Assembly (NCBI GenBank): GCA_003104975.1
Contig: PQAM01000018.1
Span: forward strand, 62,001-126,000
Length of the DNA: 64,000 nt
Origin: Candidatus Methylomirabilota bacterium
GTDB lineage: Bacteria; Methylomirabilota; Methylomirabilia; Methylomirabilales; Methylomirabilaceae
Direction of reading: 5' to 3'
Below the pieces are notes generated by a model. That model saw only the letters and a program-made list of their open reading frames with translations. It searched no databases and was not told the origin of the DNA. Below, in pieces: positions 18,821-27,961 of the stretch. Both the position numbers and the translations under genes were made by a program. Numbering within the stretch: the stretch's first letter is position 1; each line of letters opens with the position of its first letter.

Positions 18821-19813
18821 CTATCGCCCCTCGGCCGGTACTGTCGAGGCCTGATATGCATCGTACGCCCTGACGATCTGCTGTACCAACTCATGTCGCA
18901 CAACGTCCTCCTCGCCAAAATAGGCGAATCTGATCCCCTCGATTCCCTTCAGGATGCGCTGCACCTCGATCAGACCGGACAGTCGGCCGCTCGGCAGATC
19001 GACCTGGGTGATGTCGCCGGTGATGACGGTCTTTGAACCGAAGCCGAGGCGCGTCAGAAACATCTTCATCTGCTCCGAGGTCGTGTTCTGCGCCTCGTCC
19101 AGGATGATAAAGGAATCGTTCAGCGTCCGGCCTCGCATGAAGGCCAGCGGTGCGATCTCGATGGTGCCCATCTCGATCAGACGGGTGACGCGCTCCAGTT
19201 CGATCATATCGTACAGCGCATCGTACAGGGGTCGAAGGTAGGGATTAATCTTTTCGTAGAGGGTGCCCGGTAGAAACCCCAACTTTTCCCCCGCCTCTAC
19301 GGCGGGTCTCGTCAGGATAATCCGGTTGACCTCGTGCTTCAACAGGGCCGATACGGCCATCGCCATAGCGAGATAGGTCTTGCCGGTCCCGGCCGGCCCG
19401 ATGGCAAAGACAATGTCGTGATGGCGGATCGCCTCGATATACCGTCGCTGACCGGGACCCTTCGGCCGGACCGACCGCTTCTTTGACGAAACCTCGATGA
19501 CCTCACCCTGGATCCGCCTGAACTCCTCCTCTTCTTTCTTCACAAACAGTCGCAGCGCCAGCTTGACGTCCTGTGGCGTCACCCGCTCACCGCGTGTCAA
19601 TTGCGAGATCAACTCCGAGACAACCTGCTCTGCCACCGCCACATTCGACGCCTCGCCGTGGATACTCACGAGGCCGTCACGCGCGACCAGCTTGACCTGC
19701 AATGCCTCTTCGATAAGCCTCCTGACCTCGTCCTTGCGGCCGAATAGTTGCCGGATCTCTTCCCCGACGGGCAGAGAGACCTTCGTGTCCGGTCGAACCT
19801 GCTCCCCCGTCAT
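18821..19813 (-). CDS. phoH: PhoH-like ATPase
   Basis: 330 residues: small N-terminal KH-like region (about 20-100), then the PhoH P-loop ATPase with Walker A GPAGTGKT and Walker B FIILDEAQN, plus TRPAVEAGEKLGFLPG. PhoH proteins (YbeZ-like) work with YbeY in rRNA metabolism; the gene is the head of the phoH-HD-ybeY-dgkA-era-recO series. ATG 19813 with GGGGAG just upstream is preferred to TTG 19843. It starts 12 bases or so before the next gene's start region, so cotranscription is likely. The 5' side contains repeats. Confidence 0.94.
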   Translation of the reverse strand: MTGEQVRPDTKVSLPVGEEIRQLFGRKDEVRRLIEEALQVKLVARDGLVSIHGEASNVAVAEQVVSELISQLTRGERVTPQDVKLALRLFVKKEEEEFRRIQGEVIEVSSKKRSVRPKGPGQRRYIEAIRHHDIVFAIGPAGTGKTYLAMAMAVSALLKHEVNRIILTRPAVEAGEKLGFLPGTLYEKINPYLRPLYDALYDMIELERVTRLIEMGTIEIAPLAFMRGRTLNDSFIILDEAQNTTSEQMKMFLTRLGFGSKTVITGDITQVDLPSGRLSGLIEVQRILKGIEGIRFAYFGEEDVVRHELVQQIVRAYDAYQASTVPAEGR

Positions 19814-19951
19814 CTCCCCGCTTCGCTGCTCATTATTCAGCAATCAGTCGTCAGCCATCAGCAGCCGGCTATGAGCTGGAGGCTGCTCCCGTGTCCTGCA
19901 TTCAGCATATTCCCGTCTCGGCCGGCTGTCAACGCTGCCCTCTTTGCCCCT

Positions 19952-20043
19952 GTCATTGCGAGCGACCGAAGGGAGCACGGCAATCTCACCGTCGTTACCC
20001 CGAAAGACCGTGAGATTGCTTCGGCTTCGCCTCGCAACGACAC
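19952..20043. repeat. Palindromic GTCATTGCGAG repeat (family A), copy 1
   Basis: Left arm GTCATTGCGAGCGACCGAAG ... GCAATCTCAC, centre CGTCGTTACC, right arm GTGAGATTGCTTCGGC ... CTCGCAACGACAC. The arms are imperfect inverted repeats of about 38 bases. It lies between aspS and phoH, flanked by pieces of a CAGCCATCAGCAATCAGC repeat (about 19838-19875 and 20050-20073). Confidence 0.85.
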
Positions 20044-20076
20044 CAGTGGCTTCACTGATAGCTGAAAGCTGTCTTG

Positions 20077-21858
20077 TCAGTCCAGATCCAGCTTGATCCG
20101 CAGCTCCCTGAGTTGCCGTGCGTCGACAGGCGCGGGGGCCTGCGTCATCAGGTCCTGCGCCTTTTGGGTCTTGGGGAAGGCGATCACGTCCCGGATTGAG
20201 GTGGTCCCTGCCAGGAGCGCAATGATCCGGTCCAGGCCGAACGCGAGCCCGCCGTGGGGCGGGGCGCCGTATTCAAGCGCGTCCATGAGGAACCCGAACT
20301 TGGCCCTCGCCTCATCCGCTCCGAGCCCCAGCGCGGCAAACATCCGGCTCTGGACGTCCCGGCGGTGGATCCTGATGCTGCCGCCCCCCAGTTCCTGTCC
20401 GTTGACCACCAGGTCATAGGCCTTGGCGCGGATGCGTCCGGGGTCGGTGTCGAAGAGCGGGAGGTCCTCGTCCAGCGGCGCCGTAAAGGGGTGGTGCATC
20501 GCCTGCCATCGCCCCTGTTCCGGATCGTAGTCAAGGAGCGGGAAGTCGACCACCCAGGTTACCGCCAGCGCGCCCTCGTCGATCAGCTTCAGCTCGCGAC
20601 CCAGCTTGACCCGCAGGCGCCCCAGCGATTCGGCCGCCGTCTTCGCCTGATCGGCAACCAGCAACAGCAGATCCCCCTCCTCCCCTTTCAGCCGCTCAGC
20701 CAGACGTTCGAGGACGATCGATCCGAGGAATTTAGCCAGGGGCGACTGGAGTCCATCTGCGGCCACCTTGAACCAGGCCAGGCCCTTGGCGCCAAACCCC
20801 TTGGCGTAATCAACGAGCCCGTCGATCTGCGTTCGAGAGAATGCGCCGCACCCTTTGGCGTTGATCCCCTTGACGACGCCGCCCCGGGCAATCGACTCGG
20901 CGAATGCCTTTACCTCAACCCCGCGCAAGATATCGGTCAGATCGGCCAGCTCCATCCCGAACCGGGTGTCGGGCGCATCGAGACCGAATCGGTCCATCGC
21001 CTCAGCATACGTCAGTCTGGGAAAGGGTCTGGGCGGGACGGGTTTACCGGCCGCCTCAAAGAGCGCCGCCACCAGCCCTTCCGTCACCTCGAGCACCTCG
21101 TCCCGATTCATAAACGACATCTCGAGGTCGATCTGGGTAAACTCTGCCTGCCGGTCGGCCCGCTGATCCTCATCTCGAAAACACCGGACGATCTGATAGT
21201 ATCGATCGAGTCCTGCGACCATAAGGAGCTGCTTGAAGAGCTGGGGCGACTGCGGCAGGGCGTAAAACTCACCGGGGTTCAGCCGACTGGGGACCAGATA
21301 GTCCCTGGCCCCTTCCGGTGTGCTTCGGGTCAGCATAGGGGTCTCCACCTCCACAAACCCGTGTCGGTCCAGATAACCGCGGACGGCCTGACACGCCTTG
21401 TGGCGCAGACGCAGATTGCGCAGCATCGAGGGGCGACGGAGGTCCAGATATCGATAGGTCAGCCGGATCTCTTCAGCAACATCGGTCTGCTCCTCAATCG
21501 GAAAGACCGGCGGCTTGGCCTCATTCAGAATCTGCGCCTGTTCCACCACCACCTCAATGGTTCCGGTGGGCAACAGGGTATTCTCAGTTCCCGACGGGCG
21601 AGGCTGGACCCGGCCGCTGATCGCCACGACGAACTCGGTGCGCATCCGTCGGGCAATCTCATGGGCCTCCGGATGGAACTCGGGATTGAAGACCGTCTGA
21701 ATGATCCCTTCGCGGTCTCGAAGATCGATGAAGATAAGGCCGCCGTGGTCGCGCCGCCGATGCACCCACCCCATCAGGACGACAACCCTCCCCACATCGT
21801 GCGGTCGCAACAGACCACAGTACTCGGTTCGTTTGAGGCCACCCATGCCCCTGATCAC
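20077..21858 (-). CDS. aspS: Aspartyl-tRNA synthetase
   Basis: 593 residues, bacterial-type class II enzyme: OB-fold anticodon-binding domain (about 10-110), catalytic core with motif 2 FRDEDQRADRQAEFTQIDLE, a GAD insertion (about 310-420) and motif 3 GLAFGLDRIIALLAG. It charges tRNA-Asp, and possibly tRNA-Asn if the enzyme is non-discriminating, which cannot be told here. GTG 21858 overlaps the hisS stop as GTGA, a coupling signal with GGAGGGGG nearby; ATG 21846 is the alternative. hisS-aspS is a common pair. Confidence 0.96.
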   Translation of the reverse strand: MIRGMGGLKRTEYCGLLRPHDVGRVVVLMGWVHRRRDHGGLIFIDLRDREGIIQTVFNPEFHPEAHEIARRMRTEFVVAISGRVQPRPSGTENTLLPTGTIEVVVEQAQILNEAKPPVFPIEEQTDVAEEIRLTYRYLDLRRPSMLRNLRLRHKACQAVRGYLDRHGFVEVETPMLTRSTPEGARDYLVPSRLNPGEFYALPQSPQLFKQLLMVAGLDRYYQIVRCFRDEDQRADRQAEFTQIDLEMSFMNRDEVLEVTEGLVAALFEAAGKPVPPRPFPRLTYAEAMDRFGLDAPDTRFGMELADLTDILRGVEVKAFAESIARGGVVKGINAKGCGAFSRTQIDGLVDYAKGFGAKGLAWFKVAADGLQSPLAKFLGSIVLERLAERLKGEEGDLLLLVADQAKTAAESLGRLRVKLGRELKLIDEGALAVTWVVDFPLLDYDPEQGRWQAMHHPFTAPLDEDLPLFDTDPGRIRAKAYDLVVNGQELGGGSIRIHRRDVQSRMFAALGLGADEARAKFGFLMDALEYGAPPHGGLAFGLDRIIALLAGTTSIRDVIAFPKTQKAQDLMTQAPAPVDARQLRELRIKLDLD

Positions 21859-23117
21859 ACCCCCTCCAGCCCTATCAGGCGTTCAACAATCTGATCCAGC
21901 GCGACGGCGGTCTGGTCCGCCTTCACCATATCCCGCAGCGTCGCCTGGCCTCGCTTCAACTCCTCATCGCCCACAATCACACAGTACCGGACCCGCTCCT
22001 TATTGGCCTGGCGCATCTGCCCCTTGAGACTGCGCATCTCAAGATCCATCAGGCCGCGCGCGCCGCGGCGACGCAGCTCTTGCAGAAGCCCCATCCCGGT
22101 CCGCCGCGCTTCCGGTCCCAGGGTCGCGACATAGACCCCCCGCAGGGCACTCGCCTCCCCGATCAGCGGAAGCGACGCGATGACCCGCTCCAACCCCACC
22201 GCAAAGCCCATCGCCGGGGTCGTGGGCCCGCCCATCGATTCGATCAGACCGTCATAGCGCCCGCCGCCGGCCAGTGCGTTTTGCGCGCCAAGCCGAGGAT
22301 TGATCAGTTCGAAGGCCGTCTTTGTGTAATATTCAAGGCCGCGAACCAATCGCTCATCGATGATATAGGGGATCTTCAGCAGATCCAGCAAATGCCGAAC
22401 CTCGGCGAAATGCGCCGCACAGGCGTCGCACAGGCTCTCGAGCGGTTTCGGCGCGTCCGCAACCAGACGCTGGCAGCCCGCCTGCTTACAGTCCATGATC
22501 CGGAGCGGATTGCGCTTCAATCGTCCCTGGCAATCCGTACAAAGCTCCGACGATCGATCCGCCATATAGTGCGCGAGGCGATCGCGAATCGCGGGCCGGC
22601 AGACGGCGTCACCGATGGAGTTCAGGCGAAGCTGCAGATCGGGGATCCCAAACGCCTCCACGATCAGCGCCCACAACAGGTCGATCACCTCCGCATCCAC
22701 CGCCGGCTGGTCGGAGCCGATCGCCTCGACGCCGATCTGGTGAAACTGCCGGTAGCGTCCCGATTGCGGCCGTTCCCGACGAAACATCGGACCGAGGTAA
22801 TAGACCTTTACGAGGGGGGACTGGGCGGCCATTTGATGTTCAAGGTAGGCTCGGACGACCGGCGCGGTCCCCTCAGGTCGAAGCGTAAGACTGACGTCAC
22901 CCTGGTCGGTGAAGGTGTACATCTCCTTTTCGACGATGTCGGTTCCCTCACCGATGCCACGGATGAACAGTTCCGTCCGTTCGAAGGCCGGGGTCCGGAT
23001 TTCCGCGTAGCCGTACCGCTGCAGGAGCGAACGCGTGGCCGCCTCTATGCGCTGCCATGTTGCGGACTCATTCGGCAAGAGGTCCGGCGCCCCCCGCACA
23101 CCCTTGAACTTCATCAT
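21855..23117 (-). CDS. hisS: Histidyl-tRNA synthetase
   Basis: 420 residues, the normal length. Motif 2 LRPEGTAPVVRAYL, HisA-type loops RYDGLIESMGG and motif 3 GFAVGLERVI are visible; the C-terminal anticodon domain follows (about 325-420). N-terminus MMKFKGVRGAPDLLP is the canonical K-x-RG start. It is first in a two-gene unit with aspS, overlapping by 4 bases. A repeat-rich stretch precedes it. Confidence 0.96.
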   Translation of the reverse strand: MMKFKGVRGAPDLLPNESATWQRIEAATRSLLQRYGYAEIRTPAFERTELFIRGIGEGTDIVEKEMYTFTDQGDVSLTLRPEGTAPVVRAYLEHQMAAQSPLVKVYYLGPMFRRERPQSGRYRQFHQIGVEAIGSDQPAVDAEVIDLLWALIVEAFGIPDLQLRLNSIGDAVCRPAIRDRLAHYMADRSSELCTDCQGRLKRNPLRIMDCKQAGCQRLVADAPKPLESLCDACAAHFAEVRHLLDLLKIPYIIDERLVRGLEYYTKTAFELINPRLGAQNALAGGGRYDGLIESMGGPTTPAMGFAVGLERVIASLPLIGEASALRGVYVATLGPEARRTGMGLLQELRRRGARGLMDLEMRSLKGQMRQANKERVRYCVIVGDEELKRGQATLRDMVKADQTAVALDQIVERLIGLEGV

Positions 23118-23119
23118 CG

Positions 23120-23243
23120 CAGCTATCAGCTTTCAGCCATCAGCAATCAGCTTCCGGCAATTGCTGTAGGGGCGGGGCTTGCCCTGCCCAAAGGGGCGCA
23201 GCAAGCAGCGCCCCTACATCGCTGACGGCTGATGGCTGGCCGA
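23120..23243. repeat. Composite repeat: CAGCCATCAGCAATCAGC arms around a GTAGGGGCGGGG palindrome
   Basis: Outer arms: AGCTATCAGCTTTCAGCCAT at 23121-23140 and CGCTGACGGCTGATGGCTGG at 23220-23239, inverted. Inner palindrome (family D): GTAGGGGCGGGGCTTGCCCT from 23166 to the inverse end CAGCGCCCCTAC at about 23217. It fills the hisS-glpX gap. Other family D copies are at 41391 and 59115. Confidence 0.8.
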
Positions 23244-23266
23244 CCAAAGACATGCTCAATGCGGGC

Positions 23267-24229
23267 CTACGAGACCGCCTTCCGGTCAAAACGGTGAGTT
23301 GATTCAATGAAGCGGACGGTCGCCGATCTCGAGCGCATGACGAGGGAATGGGTCTGCGCGCCCCCGCCGAAGAAGCGGACCCCCTTCAAGAGATCCCCAT
23401 CGGTGACCCCGGTCGCGGCGCACATAATGTCGATCTCTCCGCCTCCCGTCAGATCGGCGATCGTAAATACCCGGTCCAGATCGCGGATCCCCATTCTCAG
23501 CGCCTGCTCTGCCTCTTCCTCCGTCAGCGGTTTCAGTCGACCCTGCATGTCGCCACCGATACACTGCAGCGCCGTCGCCGCCAACGCGCCCTCTCGCGCC
23601 CCCCCGACCCCCATCAGAACGTCGACGCCCGTTCCCTCAAACGCCACCGCCATCGTCGCGGAGAGATCGCCGTCCTGAATCAGCTTGATGCGCGCGCCGA
23701 TCCCGCGGACCTGTCGCACCAGATCGGCATGGCGCGGTCGGTCAAGGATGACCACCGTCACATCCTCAACCGAACGGTTCATCGCTTCGGCGATGGCGCG
23801 AAGATTCTTCTCCGGGGGGGCGGTGATATCAATCACCCCGGCCGCCTTGGGTCCGACGGCGATCTTTTCCATATGGGCGTCGGGCACCTGATGCAACGAC
23901 CCCTTCTCGGCGGCAGCAATGACAGAAATAGCATTCGGGCGGCCATGTGCCACAATCGCGCCGCTTTCCACGGCATCAAGTGCGATATCGACTTCTGGGC
24001 TGTTGCCCTGGCCGAGCACCTCGCCGACGTAGAGGGTCGGGGCCTTCCCGTGCTCGCCCTTGCCGATGACAATCGAGCCCTTGAAGCTCACATGGTCGAA
24101 GGCGTGGCGCATCGCGTCGATCGCCGCCTGCTCCGCCGCGCTCGGGTTGCCCAATCCCATCCAGCGAGCCGACGAGATGGCGGCCATCTCGGTGGCTCGC
24201 ACCAACTCCAGCGCCAGATTCCGGTCCAT
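23267..24229 (-). CDS. glpX: Class II fructose-1,6-bisphosphatase GlpX
   Basis: 320 residues, matching GlpX. Visible: ELVRATEMAAISSARWMG at the N-terminus, the metal-binding region VIGKGEHGKAP, DPLEG-equivalent region around ESGAIVAHGRPNAISVIAA, and GVGGAREGALAATALQCIGG. It hydrolyses fructose-1,6-bisphosphate in gluconeogenesis and in the Calvin or ribulose-monophosphate type cycles. ATG 24229 has AAAAAAGGAAC upstream. The open frame extends to 24292 without a better start. It stands alone between repeats and the DUF167 gene. Confidence 0.95.
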   Translation of the reverse strand: MDRNLALELVRATEMAAISSARWMGLGNPSAAEQAAIDAMRHAFDHVSFKGSIVIGKGEHGKAPTLYVGEVLGQGNSPEVDIALDAVESGAIVAHGRPNAISVIAAAEKGSLHQVPDAHMEKIAVGPKAAGVIDITAPPEKNLRAIAEAMNRSVEDVTVVILDRPRHADLVRQVRGIGARIKLIQDGDLSATMAVAFEGTGVDVLMGVGGAREGALAATALQCIGGDMQGRLKPLTEEEAEQALRMGIRDLDRVFTIADLTGGGEIDIMCAATGVTDGDLLKGVRFFGGGAQTHSLVMRSRSATVRFIESTHRFDRKAVS

Positions 24230-24371
24230 CGTTCCTTTTTTCTCAGTCGGTCTGAAACTGCAGGCGGCTCGGGCCCGCCCATCCCCACTCACCCCCGAAA
24301 ACCGACAGAAGTATAGGAAATACGGGGATTCCAGTCAAGCCCAACTTCTGTGATCCGACAGAGGCAGGAGG

Positions 24372-24677
24372 CTAACGCGGGCGTCCCAGCAGGTCGCTGA
24401 GCGCGGTACGCAGGAGGTCTGCCGAGGCGCCGGCGACCCGGATCGTTTTTACGCGGGCATGCTCGCCGACGGCGATTTGCAGGCGAGAGACCGGCAGGTC
24501 GAGCGCCTTTGACAACAGGCGGAGACAGGCCTCGTTAGCTCGTCCTTCTACCGGAGGCGCGGTGACCCGGAGCCGCAAGATACCGTCGACCTCGCCGACA
24601 ATCGCTTCGCGAGAGGCCTTCGGCTGAAGCTGAATACGAAAGGAGGCGGTCGTGCCCGCCTGCCGAACCAGAACCAT
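24372..24677 (-). CDS. DUF167 / YggU family protein
   Basis: 101 residues with the DUF167 core: RIQLQPKASREAIVGEVDG, LRLRVTAPPVEGRANEA and LPVSRLQIAVGEHARVKTIRV. The family is small, widespread and of unknown function, usually beside yggT and proC as here. Its ATG overlaps the yggT stop in TAATG, so translation is coupled. Confidence 0.92.
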   Translation of the reverse strand: MVLVRQAGTTASFRIQLQPKASREAIVGEVDGILRLRVTAPPVEGRANEACLRLLSKALDLPVSRLQIAVGEHARVKTIRVAGASADLLRTALSDLLGRPR

Positions 24678-24976
24678 TAACGAAGGTTCCACGCAATCTC
24701 TTGAAGCGAAGGCACAAGCCACCGCTGGATAAACTGGAGCGCCAGGATGGCGATAATGGGGGAAATATCTATGCCTAATCGCCACATCGGAATCATCTGC
24801 TGAATCGGCCGCAGTACCGGGTCGGTGACGCGAGCGAGGAACTGGACGATCGGATTCCAAGGATCCGGATTGACCCATGAGAGCAGCGCCCGGATGATAA
24901 ACAGCCACGTGTACACCCATAATACGGTATTCAGAATGGACGCGAACGCGTCGATGAAGTACGCAAGAAACGGCAT
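24677..24976 (-). CDS. YggT family membrane protein
   Basis: 99 residues, two membrane spans (about 8-30 and 68-90) flanking the family motif IIRALLSWVNPDPWNP and DPVLRPIQQMIP. The family is linked to osmotic or cell-division functions; SepF-region homologues are known in Gram-positives. It lies 5 bases after proC's stop and is coupled to the DUF167 gene. Confidence 0.92.
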   Translation of the reverse strand: MPFLAYFIDAFASILNTVLWVYTWLFIIRALLSWVNPDPWNPIVQFLARVTDPVLRPIQQMIPMWRLGIDISPIIAILALQFIQRWLVPSLQEIAWNLR

Positions 24977-24981
24977 GACAA

Positions 24982-25797
24982 TTATCTCCTGCCCAGTTCC
25001 CGGGATCGGATCGTGGCCGCCTCAACCGCCTCCATCAGGATCCCACGCAATCCGCCGCGCTCCAGGGCATACAGCCCGGCAATAGTCGTTCCGCCCGGAG
25101 AGGTCACCATATCCTTTAACGCTGCCGGATGACGCCCACTCTCAAGCACCATCTTGGCGGCGCCCAGGACGGTCTGGGCAGCCAGCAGCCCGGCGACATC
25201 CCGCGCAAGCCCCACTTTCACACCGGCGTCGGTCAGCGCTTCAATACACAGAAATACGTAGGCGGGACCGCTGGCGCTGAGTCCCGTCACGGCATCCAGA
25301 TGCTTTTCCTCTACGACGACCGCTTTTCCGACCGCCGCAAAAATTGCTTCTGCAATCTGCACGTCCTCGGCTGTGGCGTGCTCGCCCTTCGTGATGCCGG
25401 CGGCGCCGGCCAGCACCATAACCGGGGCATTGGGCATGGCGCGAACGATCCGCGCCCCGGCAGGCAGCCGCTCGCCGATAAAGGCGATGGTGATGCCTGC
25501 GGCGATCGAGATGACCGTCTTCGTCTGATCCACTGAAGCGGCGATCCCATGTAGCGCCGCCTCCATGTCCTGGGGTTTGACGGCCAGGATCAGGATCGAC
25601 GCCTTCAGGCCGACATCGCGGCCTCCAGCCACGGTCTGAATGCCGTAGCGGAGATGGATCTGCTCTCGTTTCGCCTCGGCGATATCCGACGCAATGATCT
25701 GGTCGGCGGTCACCAGCCTGGCTTCGAGCAGGCCGCGGATCATCGCCTCGGCCATATTGCCGGCCCCAATGAACCCGATCGTCCGCCCGTGCAGCAT
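24982..25797 (-). CDS. proC: Pyrroline-5-carboxylate reductase
   Basis: 271 residues: N-terminal NAD(P) fold IGFIGAGNMAEAMIRGLL, then VKPQDMEAAL, RAMPNAPVMVLAGAA and the C-terminal signature ALKDMVTSPGGTTIAGLYAL. It catalyses the last step of proline synthesis. ATG 25797 has AGGAG 6 bases upstream and gives the usual N-terminus; ATG 25818 and 25881 are in frame but unneeded. First gene of proC-yggT-DUF167. Confidence 0.95.
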   Translation of the reverse strand: MLHGRTIGFIGAGNMAEAMIRGLLEARLVTADQIIASDIAEAKREQIHLRYGIQTVAGGRDVGLKASILILAVKPQDMEAALHGIAASVDQTKTVISIAAGITIAFIGERLPAGARIVRAMPNAPVMVLAGAAGITKGEHATAEDVQIAEAIFAAVGKAVVVEEKHLDAVTGLSASGPAYVFLCIEALTDAGVKVGLARDVAGLLAAQTVLGAAKMVLESGRHPAALKDMVTSPGGTTIAGLYALERGGLRGILMEAVEAATIRSRELGRR

Positions 25798-25887
25798 GCT
25801 GTGCTCCTGACGTCTCATAGAATAGACCTGTCGTCTTATAGCGTCAAACCTGAGGCGAGTCAAGGGGATTCGGACACCCAAAACCTA

Positions 25888-25916
25888 TTGACTTTTCATA
25901 GGATTCCGGTTAGGTT
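25888..25916 (+). promoter_or_regulatory. Candidate promoter of ilvE
   Basis: TTGACT (25888-25893), 17 bases, TAGGTT (25911-25916), 46 bases before the ilvE start, in the divergent proC-ilvE gap. The -35 is 5 of 6, the -10 is 3 of 6. Confidence 0.4.
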
Positions 25917-25962
25917 GAGCCCGGCAGTCGGACTTACGCGCCGGGGCAGCGAGAGACACATC

Positions 25963-26874
25963 ATGACGTACGCCTATTTCAAGGGACAGATCGTTCCGTT
26001 AGATCAGGCCAAGGTCAGCATCCAGAACAATACGTTCCAGTATGGGACTGGGATCTTCGAGGGGATCCGGGCCTACTGGAATCTGGATGAACGGCAGCTC
26101 TACGTCTTTCGCTTGGCGGAACACTACCTCCGGCTGCTCAGGAACTGCCGGGTCCTGAAGCTGAATATCGGCAAGGATGTCAAAGAGCTGTCGGAGATCA
26201 CCCTCGAACTGCTCAGGCGCAACCGTCCGGAAACCGACACTTACATCCGGCCGATTGCCTATGTCGATTCGGATGGGATCGGTCCCAAGTTCATCGGGTA
26301 TCCGAGCAGCATTGCCATGTACACGCTGCCGCTTGGCGACTACATCAACGTCTCCAGCGGGATCAAGGTGGGCTTTTCTTCCTGGCGACGGATTCACGAC
26401 AATACGATCCCGGCACGGTGTAAGGTCACCGGCGGGTATGTCAACTCCGCCCTGGCCAAAACGGAGGCCCTCGAACATGGCTACGATGAGGCGATCTTCC
26501 TCACTGAAGAGGGCTGTATCTCTGAAGGCTCGGCGGAGAATATCTTCCTCATCAGGGACGGCAAGTTAATTACGCCCGCCCTATCGGAGGATATCCTGGA
26601 AGGGATTACGCGAGAAACGGTCATCCAACTGGCTCGAGAGGAATTGGGGATCGAGACAATTGAGCGGCCTATCGGCAGGACAGAGCTGTATGTCGCCGAC
26701 GAGGCGTTCCTCTGCGGGACCGGCGCCCAGGTGTCGCCCATCATTGAAGTAGACAAACGGCTGCTGGGTAGCGGCCGGATAGGGCCCATCACGGAGAAGA
26801 TTCAAGCCCTCTATTTCGACGTGGTGAAGGGTAAAGAGAAGCGGTACGCGCACTGGTTGACGCCGGTCTACTAA
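25963..26874 (+). CDS. ilvE: Branched-chain amino acid aminotransferase
   Basis: 303 residues, PLP fold-type IV. The Schiff-base lysine is in ARCKVTGGYVNSALAKTEA, and EGCISEGSAENIFLI plus FLCGTGAQVSPI are signature segments. It interconverts Val, Leu and Ile with their 2-oxo acids using glutamate/2-oxoglutarate. ATG 25963 gives the standard YFKGQIVPLDQAKVSI start. It is a monocistronic + strand gene between - strand clusters; a family B repeat follows the stop. Confidence 0.95.
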   Translation: MTYAYFKGQIVPLDQAKVSIQNNTFQYGTGIFEGIRAYWNLDERQLYVFRLAEHYLRLLRNCRVLKLNIGKDVKELSEITLELLRRNRPETDTYIRPIAYVDSDGIGPKFIGYPSSIAMYTLPLGDYINVSSGIKVGFSSWRRIHDNTIPARCKVTGGYVNSALAKTEALEHGYDEAIFLTEEGCISEGSAENIFLIRDGKLITPALSEDILEGITRETVIQLAREELGIETIERPIGRTELYVADEAFLCGTGAQVSPIIEVDKRLLGSGRIGPITEKIQALYFDVVKGKEKRYAHWLTPVY

Positions 26875-26877
26875 ATA

Positions 26878-26904
26878 CAGGGGATAGGGGTTAGGGTCTA
26901 GGGT
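26878..26904. repeat. Family B repeat, short copy
   Basis: AGGGGATAGGGGTTAGGG then TCTAGGG, between the convergent ilvE and uxs stops. Same heptamer-like pattern as 5672-5825. Confidence 0.6.
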
Positions 26905-27849
26905 TCAGCAAGATTTCCCCGACCGCTGACGGAAGTAGTCGATGGTCAGCGCCAGTCCTTCAGCAATCTGCAACGTCGGCTCCCAGCCTAGTTTCATTCT
27001 TGCCAGATCAATATCCGGTTGACGAACACGAGGGTCGTCCATCGGCAACGGACGGAACTCAATAACGGATGGGCCGCCAACCGCCCCCAGAACCATATGG
27101 GCAAGGTCGAGCACCGTAAACTCTTTGGGGTTGCCGATGTTCACCGGGTTCACCTCGTCCGACATCAGCAGACGATACAGTCCCTCAACCAAATCGGTGA
27201 CGTAGCAGAAGCTTCGCGTCTGAGAACCGTCCCCGTACACCGTCAAGGGCTCGCCGCGAAGTGCCTGATTGATGAAGTTCGAGACCACCCGGCCGTCGTT
27301 CGGTCGCATCCGCGGTCCATACGTGTTGAAGATCCTGGCAATCCGCGTATCAAGTCCGTGATATCGGTGATAGGCCATGGTCATCGCCTCGGCAAATCGC
27401 TTTGCCTCGTCGTACACCCCACGGGGGCCGACCGGATTGACGTTACCCCAGTATTCCTCCCGCTGGGGATGGATCACCGGATCACCATAGACCTCTGAGG
27501 TCGAGGCAAGGAGAAGTCGCGCGCCCTTGGCCTTCGCCAATCCCAGCGCCTTATGGGTACCGAGAGATCCCACCTTCAACGTCTGGATCGGCAGGCGCTG
27601 ATAATCCACAGGGCTGGCCGGAGAGGCGAAATGGAGGACGTAGTCCAGCGGGCCTTCGACATACAGGTACTCGGTGACATCCAGTCTGACAAAACGGAAG
27701 GCGTCGTGTCCGATCAGATGGGCGACGTTGTCCATTGAACCGGTGATCAGGTTGTCAAGGCAGATGACCTGATGCCCCTCCTCGATCAATCGATCGCAGA
27801 GGTGGGAACCAAGGAATCCGGCGCCTCCGGTAATCAGTGTGCGAGGCAT
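26905..27849 (-). CDS. uxs: UDP-glucuronate decarboxylase (UDP-xylose synthase)
   Basis: 314 residues, short-chain dehydrogenase fold. NAD motif GGAGFLGSH, then [12 protein letters not shown], catalytic TSEVYGDP and Y-x3-K in VYDEAKR, and [12 protein letters not shown], which together are specific to UXS. It converts UDP-glucuronate to UDP-xylose. The substrate is made by the UDP-glucose dehydrogenase immediately upstream, so the pair forms a short pathway. ATG 27849 is chosen; the longer frame runs into a repeat-like spacer. Confidence 0.92.
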   Translation of the reverse strand: MPRTLITGGAGFLGSHLCDRLIEEGHQVICLDNLITGSMDNVAHLIGHDAFRFVRLDVTEYLYVEGPLDYVLHFASPASPVDYQRLPIQTLKVGSLGTHKALGLAKAKGARLLLASTSEVYGDPVIHPQREEYWGNVNPVGPRGVYDEAKRFAEAMTMAYHRYHGLDTRIARIFNTYGPRMRPNDGRVVSNFINQALRGEPLTVYGDGSQTRSFCYVTDLVEGLYRLLMSDEVNPVNIGNPKEFTVLDLAHMVLGAVGGPSVIEFRPLPMDDPRVRQPDIDLARMKLGWEPTLQIAEGLALTIDYFRQRSGKSC

Positions 27850-27958
27850 GATGAGAGTCCCGAGCGTAGAGTGCTGAGTGTCGAGTTCATGGCCTGCCAG
27901 ATTCCTCTCCTTCGAACGTCTCTCCAACTCGACACCTGGCACTTGAGACTTGACACTG
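27850..27958. repeat. Repeat-like spacer (GAGTGCTGAGTGTCGAG / CTCGACACCTGGCACTTGAG)
   Basis: Two inverted low-complexity pieces, 27865-27884 and 27929-27948, separated by 44 bases, between uxs and ugd. Such spacers in this window all use GAGT/ACTC-type words. No gene. Confidence 0.45.
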
Positions 27959-27961
27959 TTT

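Noticed and set aside
20254-21894. 546-residue + strand open frame opposite aspS
   Set aside because: Antisense shadow of the aspS gene; no recognisable domain.
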